From Hirudo medicinalis (lineage: Eukaryota > Annelida > Clitellata > Hirudinida > Hirudinidae): a stretch of DNA of 64,000 nucleotides. Shown piece by piece: positions 58,752-64,000 of this stretch; positions within the stretch are counted from its first letter, which is position 1; each line of letters opens with the position of its first letter. The stretch spans positions 86,618 through 150,617 of the forward strand of contig MPNW01000321.1 of NCBI GenBank assembly GCA_011800805.1, in the 5' to 3' direction. Made by a program: the position numbers and the translations under genes. The notes under the pieces were generated by a model. That model saw only the letters and a list, made by a program, of their open reading frames with translations, had not been told where the DNA came from and did not search any database.

Positions 58752-60458
58752 TCAGCGAAGGTTTTGTTTCTGCAGCCCGACCATAAAGAAACCACTTGTT
58801 TTAATATCTTGTTGTGAATATGAATTTTTTATAAAACGATGTTTCGTGCCGGCCATTCGTCGGCAGTTCGATCGTCTTTTGAAATGTTCGATCGACTCGT
58901 AATTACCGAGAATCTGTTTTCCTTTTCTATCTATCAGGTTTTATTGGCTCGTCCGTGCTCCGCCTTTCGCCCCTCGGGGTTTCCAGGTGGAAATATGGGC
59001 TGAGTTTGTTTCCATTTAATTTTTATGTGAAAGTAATTTACATGGAAATTATTTGATGGCTGGTGTGAATGTAAAAAAAAGACCAAAATGGAGGAATTGG
59101 CATTCGCTAGGCGTCGTTTTTTGTTGACCTGTATATTTTTTTATCGACCCGGAGTTCATCCGAGGTGATTTTAATGACATTTAGAAGAATCATTAAAAAG
59201 TCACATAATTTCGTTTACATTCTTCCTGTTTTATGCGAATCTTTTACTCGTGGATCGAGAGGAGTGTCGTTTGTAATCTCCACTGGTTCGAAATCATCCA
59301 CCGGAAGCGCTTTGCCGCCTCCTATATCACCTCGGCTTCTTCTCCTGAAATGACCGATGACATCCGTCATTATTCTTCCACCTCCTACCTTTAAACTCCA
59401 GGCGTCGAGGATCCCATCATCACTCGGAGGAGAGGGATGAAGATGACTTTATTTCAAGGTGAATGGAAGTCCGGTGATCCCGAGTTTAAAGATTGCCAGG
59501 GATCGGTTTTGTGAACTTAAAAGAAGTCAAAGCTCCCGAAGACGTCGCTGTGGAGAGGAGCACTCCAGATGGAAAGCTTTCCAAGTGGGAATGTGGCGTC
59601 TTTTCGACTGTAAGAGTTGGAACATGAACGATAAATAGGTCCGTTCGCTTGCTTTCGGCCTTCATGTTGCCAATCAATGTGACAAATCCTACGGGGGATT
59701 CGTGTTTCAATCGTCTGATCCAATAAGGCGCGAGTGACCTGACGTGCGAACAATATTTCATGCTTAGACGAAATGACGAGCAAAAACAGCCAGCGTTTTT
59801 AAAGTATTTTTCAAGTCATAAATAATGTGAGTGACGTACTTAATTTAGAATAATAATGAGAATTAGGAAATAAAAAAAAAAGGCAAATAATCTCTCATAA
59901 TTTGTTTGCACTTGCAACTAATAGACAAAACTTGTTTGGCATTAATTATATGTTTAACCCTCGCTGAAGTTAGTTAGCAGGCAAGACCATTACCAGATGT
60001 TGTTCACGCGAAAAGTGCTTTCTGTCGTATATGTAATAATTTTCTCCAGCACATCGGTAGCTCAATAGAAGAAATGGTTGCATCAATGAAACTGGTGTGC
60101 GCAACAAGGTGATGGTGAGAGCACACACGCAATTATTTTCATAACAATGCACGGACGAGATGGCGAGCTGGGGAGGGTAGCGCACGTGTGGGGCGAACGA
60201 ATAACAAGAAGGAAAAGATGCGCCAGCATATGACTTTCCGAGAAACGGGCATGTACGTTGAAGCGCAGTTGAGTACAGGAAAATGTTAGCATCCGATGAT
60301 ATCGAAAAAAAGGTTAATTTTGTTTTCTTTTGAAGCTTTCTATTGCCGGAGAGAAAGTCAATAATTAGAACAAAGACGATGGCTGAACTAGAGTCTGATG
60401 AGCAACTTTGTTGAGAGCGCATGCGAGTGAGTGAGTGAGCCTTGCATAGTTTCGCAAG
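58752..60458. other. Intergenic region with possible unassigned exons
   Basis: A small exon-like segment at about 59402-59459 has a CTCCAG acceptor and a TCAAG|GTGAAT donor and would encode GSHHHSEERDEDDFIS. The open frame ending at 59353 is Ser/Pro-rich. Neither could be joined to a convincing gene. The 59970-60420 stretch has mixed GC and may be promoter sequence for the exons that follow. Confidence 0.35.
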
Positions 60459-60876
60459 ATGCTACCCGCAAAGGATGACGTCAAAAAAGCTCTGGCTTCT
60501 AATAATAACATATCCGAGCTACTATCGATTATGGAAACTGTAAGACCAACGTTTGGAAGTGAATTCGCAGTCCCCGTCATCATCGTGACTTTTTAAGAGC
60601 ATGGACACAAAGAAACATAATTTCATTTCTTTTATCTACGCCCACTCCAGTAGATACTCGACTTTGTGTTTACACTGATCTTCAGGTTGAGGAGAGAGAA
60701 GCCAAGTCTGATGTTTATGGAGTCAGAAACCTGCAAATGCTGCCGGGGAGGCATCGGTAGTCGAGCGAGTTCAGCGACACTTCAACGTCCGTCACAGGCT
60801 TATGACCGCTCCCATGACGTTGCAATGGAGTCACTTTCTGCAAGAGGACGCTTCTGACACGTTAGCGGACTTGTAA
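60459..60876 (+). CDS. Possible small three-exon gene, 76 aa, unrecognised
   Basis: Exons 60459-60539 (MLPAKDDVKKALASNNNISE onward, strong donor ACT|GTAAGA), 60686-60756 (VEEREAKSDVYGVRNLQ, CTTCAG acceptor, weaker donor CG|GTAGTC) and 60798-60876 (TCACAG acceptor, then a stop) join in phase and total 231 bases. Exon 1 is the most convincing: it is helical, with a good start and donor. A consensus CRE lies inside it at 60476-60483, possibly by chance. The last exon is the least certain, and other acceptors nearby give other endings. Confidence 0.3.
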
Positions 60877-60979
60877 TTGAAATGCACAACTCGTCGTCAG
60901 CTTTGTTGTTACGTCTGCACGTCTCAGAAGGATTTAAGAGGACTCTATTCTCGTGACGCATCGATATCCGATATTGTGC

Positions 60980-61300
60980 TCTCATCGATGCCAAGATCGA
61001 AACGAGAAGCGAAAAGCAAGCTCTCTAAACGAAGGTGAGCCAACAAACTTTTTTTTTTTATCGGAATTGTTGGAAAATATCGCTTAGCACTTGATGTCAG
61101 TTGTTGTTGAGTTGCAATAATGTATGACGTCAGACCAGCTGGAAATCAAGGATATCCTAGAAATTAGAGCAGAAATTCTGAACATCGTATACTCTGAAAT
61201 GAAGGCCAATGCAAGCTCTCAGGAGTTCCTAATATTCTTAAAAACATCGATTTCCAATGAGCAGCTCCTTGGAAGCAAGGATGTTCTGGAAAGTCCATAA
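60980..61300 (+). other. Unassigned exon-like open frames
   Basis: A frame ending at a good donor at about 61032 (CGAAG|GTGAGC) includes SDIVLSSMPRSKREAKSKLS. A separate ATG frame at 61124-61300 reads MTSDQLEIKDILEIRAEILN and continues as a hydrophilic helix to a stop. The phases of the two do not match directly. They look coding but I cannot place them in a gene. Confidence 0.3.
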
Positions 61301-61649
61301 AAGATGAACAAGCGATCCTCTTCTCCAGGTGCGTAGCATCTTCCAGCAGAGATCCGTGACTTGGCGCTCACTTAAGAGTAATTTGCATCGAGTAGAGTCG
61401 GACTTGGAGATAAGAAAGTTTGACAGAACTTAAGATATGATATAGAAGCTCTCATTTCCACTGAGAACACTTAAATATCTCGAGCTGCGCATTTTCACGT
61501 TTCTACGAGTCGACTGCCTACTACGACTGCCTGTACTCTTAAAGTTTGAGTCTTGCTGGAGCAATTTTAGAAAGAACACAATTAATCAACAGTTTTTGAC
61601 AGGTCCAAATGGCGAATCAATAGATTGTTGTTTTTTTTTCTACGCTCCA

Positions 61650-61671
61650 CCACACACACACACACACACAC
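61650..61671. repeat. (CA)n microsatellite
   Basis: About eleven CA units. Confidence 0.95.
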
Positions 61672-61982
61672 TGTGGCTAGCACCTGAGGCTCGTCTCATT
61701 TTGAAAAATTGGCCAACACATGTTGAACTCTTAAATCGACCTGCAGCCATGTTGTGCCTAAATGCAGTGCAGAGCGAACTTGATATGCCGATAGTTCTAT
61801 TTTTATAACTCGATTTTTGTTGTTGTTGTTGTTCTAATTTTAAATTCAGAAATTTCCAAATGTGGATCCAAACATCTAGGACTGGAAATATTTGCTTGAA
61901 ATCGAAACAGGACATCTGAGACCATTCGCATGGACTTCGTCAATCACCTGGAAGAAAGAAGCTTTCACGTGGATGAGATCTG

Positions 61983-62732
61983 ATGCCCATCTACGACCCA
62001 CAAGCCCTCGAACAATTCAGAAAGGCAGCCACCGGCGGCAGACCGTCCGCCAGGAGTTTCTCCGTCGATGCCTGTCCCGCGTTCCCTACGGCATACAGAA
62101 GGGCTCGATCCCCATCCCTAAGACCCAGTTCGCCTAGTTCATCTCTAAAAGAAAGCAAAGCAACGGGTGGCAGTTCTGGCGGCGAGAAGAAATCATCTCC
62201 CATCCCATGGCTAGTTCAGCACCTGAAAGAAGACATCCAGAACATAGTCTTCGGTCAGTTCCACAACTCACAGGAAGACACGTCTGTCAAACCTGACCCG
62301 AAAATTCCAAAATCTCGGCGAATGAGCAGGAGCAAGGGCGGGGATTCGTCGGAAAAAGGCGAATCTTCAAGCAGCGACAAGGACGGTGAGGCGTCACAAC
62401 CAAAGCAGTCGTCTCATCAGATTCAAACCAAGAGTTTTTTGGACTTCTCCCAGAATTTCCACCCCAATTGCCAGCAATCTTCCATAGGAACTCACCACAT
62501 GAGCGGATTCATAACCTCGTGTCAGTCCGGAGCTAGGAATTCAATAGAGCAACGCATTCCCCCCATTTTGTTGGAAAAGGAAGAGGATGACTACGACGAG
62601 GAGGCAGACGACAGGATTACAAGTCAGAGGAGTTCAGAAGTCGACACGCCACTTCAGAAGGTCACTTTTGGACTTGAGTTCTCGAACGAAAACGAAACTG
62701 CCTCGCGCAGGTTTGTCGAAAAGCTTGTCTGA
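61983..62732 (+). CDS. Ser/Lys-rich ORF, 249 aa, probably an exon of an uncharacterised gene
   Basis: Open from ATG 61983 (MPIYDPQALEQFRKAATGGR) to a TGA at 62730-62732. GC content is well above the flanks, supporting coding. It contains SRSKGGDSSEKGESSSSDKD, a hydrophobic patch IPWLVQHLKEDIQNIVFGQF that may be an amphipathic helix, and an acidic EKEEDDYDEEADD stretch. A CGCAG|GTTTGT donor at about 62711 offers splicing to an exon beyond the window's supported genes instead of stopping. A second ATG frame at 61931 (MDFVNHLEERSFHVDEI) ends just before and may be the real start in another frame or a short upstream ORF. Function unknown. Confidence 0.45.
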   Translation: MPIYDPQALEQFRKAATGGRPSARSFSVDACPAFPTAYRRARSPSLRPSSPSSSLKESKATGGSSGGEKKSSPIPWLVQHLKEDIQNIVFGQFHNSQEDTSVKPDPKIPKSRRMSRSKGGDSSEKGESSSSDKDGEASQPKQSSHQIQTKSFLDFSQNFHPNCQQSSIGTHHMSGFITSCQSGARNSIEQRIPPILLEKEEDDYDEEADDRITSQRSSEVDTPLQKVTFGLEFSNENETASRRFVEKLV

Positions 62733-64000
62733 GGAATTTCTTCATTAGATTCAATTTCTCTTCATCAGTTTTTTTTGTGTTTTTGTGTTTTTGATCTATG
62801 ATGATGTTTTGGCGATGATGGGTTTTGGTGCTTCTAATAACAGCCAGAAGATCCCTGAGAAAATTCTCAGGAGTCGCGAATTAGAGAAATTAGTTGGAAA
62901 TGTTGGCTCAAAAAAATGCTCTCAAAACGGCATTAGTTTTAATGGACTTTGAATTTTTCAAAAGATATTCAAATCTCTCGATCAAAGATTTTCAAACTTC
63001 TTTTCGGAGTCTCGAAATTCTCAGACGAGATTTTTATGGAGAAGATTTATATTTTTTATCAGGAGCGTAATTTGGTTACGCAATTCTGGACTATGTTCGT
63101 TGAGGTGTCCTTTCCTGAGAGGGTAGCACACTATGTCCTTGGGACGCATCTTTACCACTGTCAGCTGGTGTCTGTCTCGAGAAGTTATTGCGGTCGTGAT
63201 GATGACGACGACGACGACGACGATGACGACGATGATGACGTCGATTTTGGTCATGATGATGCTTGTGACAATGGTTGGACGGTGATGATGATGACGGCGA
63301 TGCTGTCGAGGTTACATTGGACATGTAAGCTTTGATAGAATGCAACGGACAGTAAAACAAAGATCAAAACACAAAAACTTAGATTGGTGCCTGACTAAAT
63401 AATCAAATAATCAACCCACCGGTTGATCGAATTAAAGTTTTTAGTGACTTAAAGAATTGCATCGATTATCCAGTCTTTACTATCTTCCATCAATTTGTCA
63501 GTTCAATCACATCAATCAGCCAATTATTTGTCAGTTACGTCGACATGATTTGTCAATGCACTCAATACAAATGTCGGTTTCTCAGTGAAAAGCGTAAAGG
63601 TCTTCAACGAAAGACGAAGATGTCGAGATTGGCAAGTGCCCTCAGGCGTCTGCTCTGCGCGGAGGAAAGGATTCAAGGTCGAACCAATGGAAAAGTTCCG
63701 GGATCATCTTAGCGTCACTGGCAGCTTTTCCAATTGCGTGATCGCAAAGAACCTCCGAATTCCAATGGAAATAACCCCGTAGCATCGACGGCTTAGTGAC
63801 ATTAAGCACTCGCAATTCACGCACCTGTGCGCTCAATTTTAATTGGCAAACGAGGGAGGATTGACGGCTCGAGTGAGAGATGATTGAATGAGAGATGACG
63901 GCTCACTTTTTTGTGTCCATTGGGGAGTGAGTGGGTGACTGGGTAGGTTGGGTGGAGTGGAGTGGGTTAATTGTTCTTGGCAGGGGAGACTGGAATGAGT
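62733..64000. other. Right-edge region with no supported gene
   Basis: Contains a (GAC/GAT)n microsatellite at 63197-63240 that creates Asp-rich and His-rich open frames on the two strands, and a GT-rich run of GGGTGGAGTGGAGTGGG type near 63930-63965. The open frames at 63585-63836 show no family signal. Confidence 0.5.
63197..63240. repeat. (GAC/GAT)n microsatellite
   Basis: Mixed GAC and GAT units, with further GATGAT units to about 63300. Confidence 0.95.

Noticed and set aside
62949..63360. 128-codon Asp-rich frame and its His/Arg-rich antisense
   Set aside because: Driven by the (GAC/GAT)n run; no homology or splice support.
1..64000. CRISPR arrays, bacterial operons, riboswitches, rRNA genes
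   Set aside because: The window is intron-rich animal DNA; no regularly spaced repeat arrays or rRNA-like segments were seen.

Overview
This is animal nuclear DNA. It is AT-rich, with split genes, short GT-AG introns (down to 62 bases), many microsatellites and decayed LINE and SINE copies. The gene families (annexin, PGGHG-type glycosidase, SLC16-like carriers, Ig-domain protein, Tbx20-type T-box factor, PP1 glycogen-targeting subunit) are all metazoan. The low GC and sequence style suit an invertebrate, perhaps a lophotrochozoan such as an annelid. That last step is inference, and the species cannot be fixed from the sequence.

Layout. 1-2.9 kb: the C-terminal exons of an annexin (+), followed by a decayed duplicate of its last exon. 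3.3-7.3 kb: a complete 13-exon PGGHG (collagen hydroxylysine-glycoside glucosidase) gene (-), reconstructed to 733 aa. 8.7-9.6 kb: a small three-exon gene for a probable lipid-anchored acidic protein (+). 10.0-11.0 kb: a CR1/L2-like LINE relic. 11.3-14.1, 15.4-18.4 and 25.8-28.3 kb: three seven-exon SLC16-like transporter genes. The first and third are nearly identical, inverted copies (431 aa each), and the second is a diverged paralogue. 20.1-25.0 kb: a nine-exon secreted or surface Ig-domain protein (+, 480 aa), lying between the transporter copies. 32.5-32.85 kb: an intronless ORF of unknown function. 38.9-45.0 kb: a Tbx20-type T-box gene (+, about 600 aa). 52.2-55.1 kb: a PP1 glycogen-targeting subunit (+, 935 aa, CBM21). 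57.7-58.75 kb: a three-exon unrecognised basic protein (+, 194 aa). 60.4-62.75 kb: likely exons of one or more uncharacterised genes running towards the right edge.

The genes do not form an operon or an evident pathway. PGGHG acts on collagen glycosides and the PP1 subunit on glycogen, but nothing in the sequence links them. The main themes of the window are: recent inverted gene duplication of a transporter; a SINE family whose tRNA-like head is attached to two different tails; apparent GC-AG introns in PGGHG and Tbx20; and unusual splice-site arrangements in the T-box gene. All multi-exon models were made by hand from splice consensus, phase continuity and family similarity. In every complete model the summed exon length is divisible by three. 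No transcript or database evidence was available.
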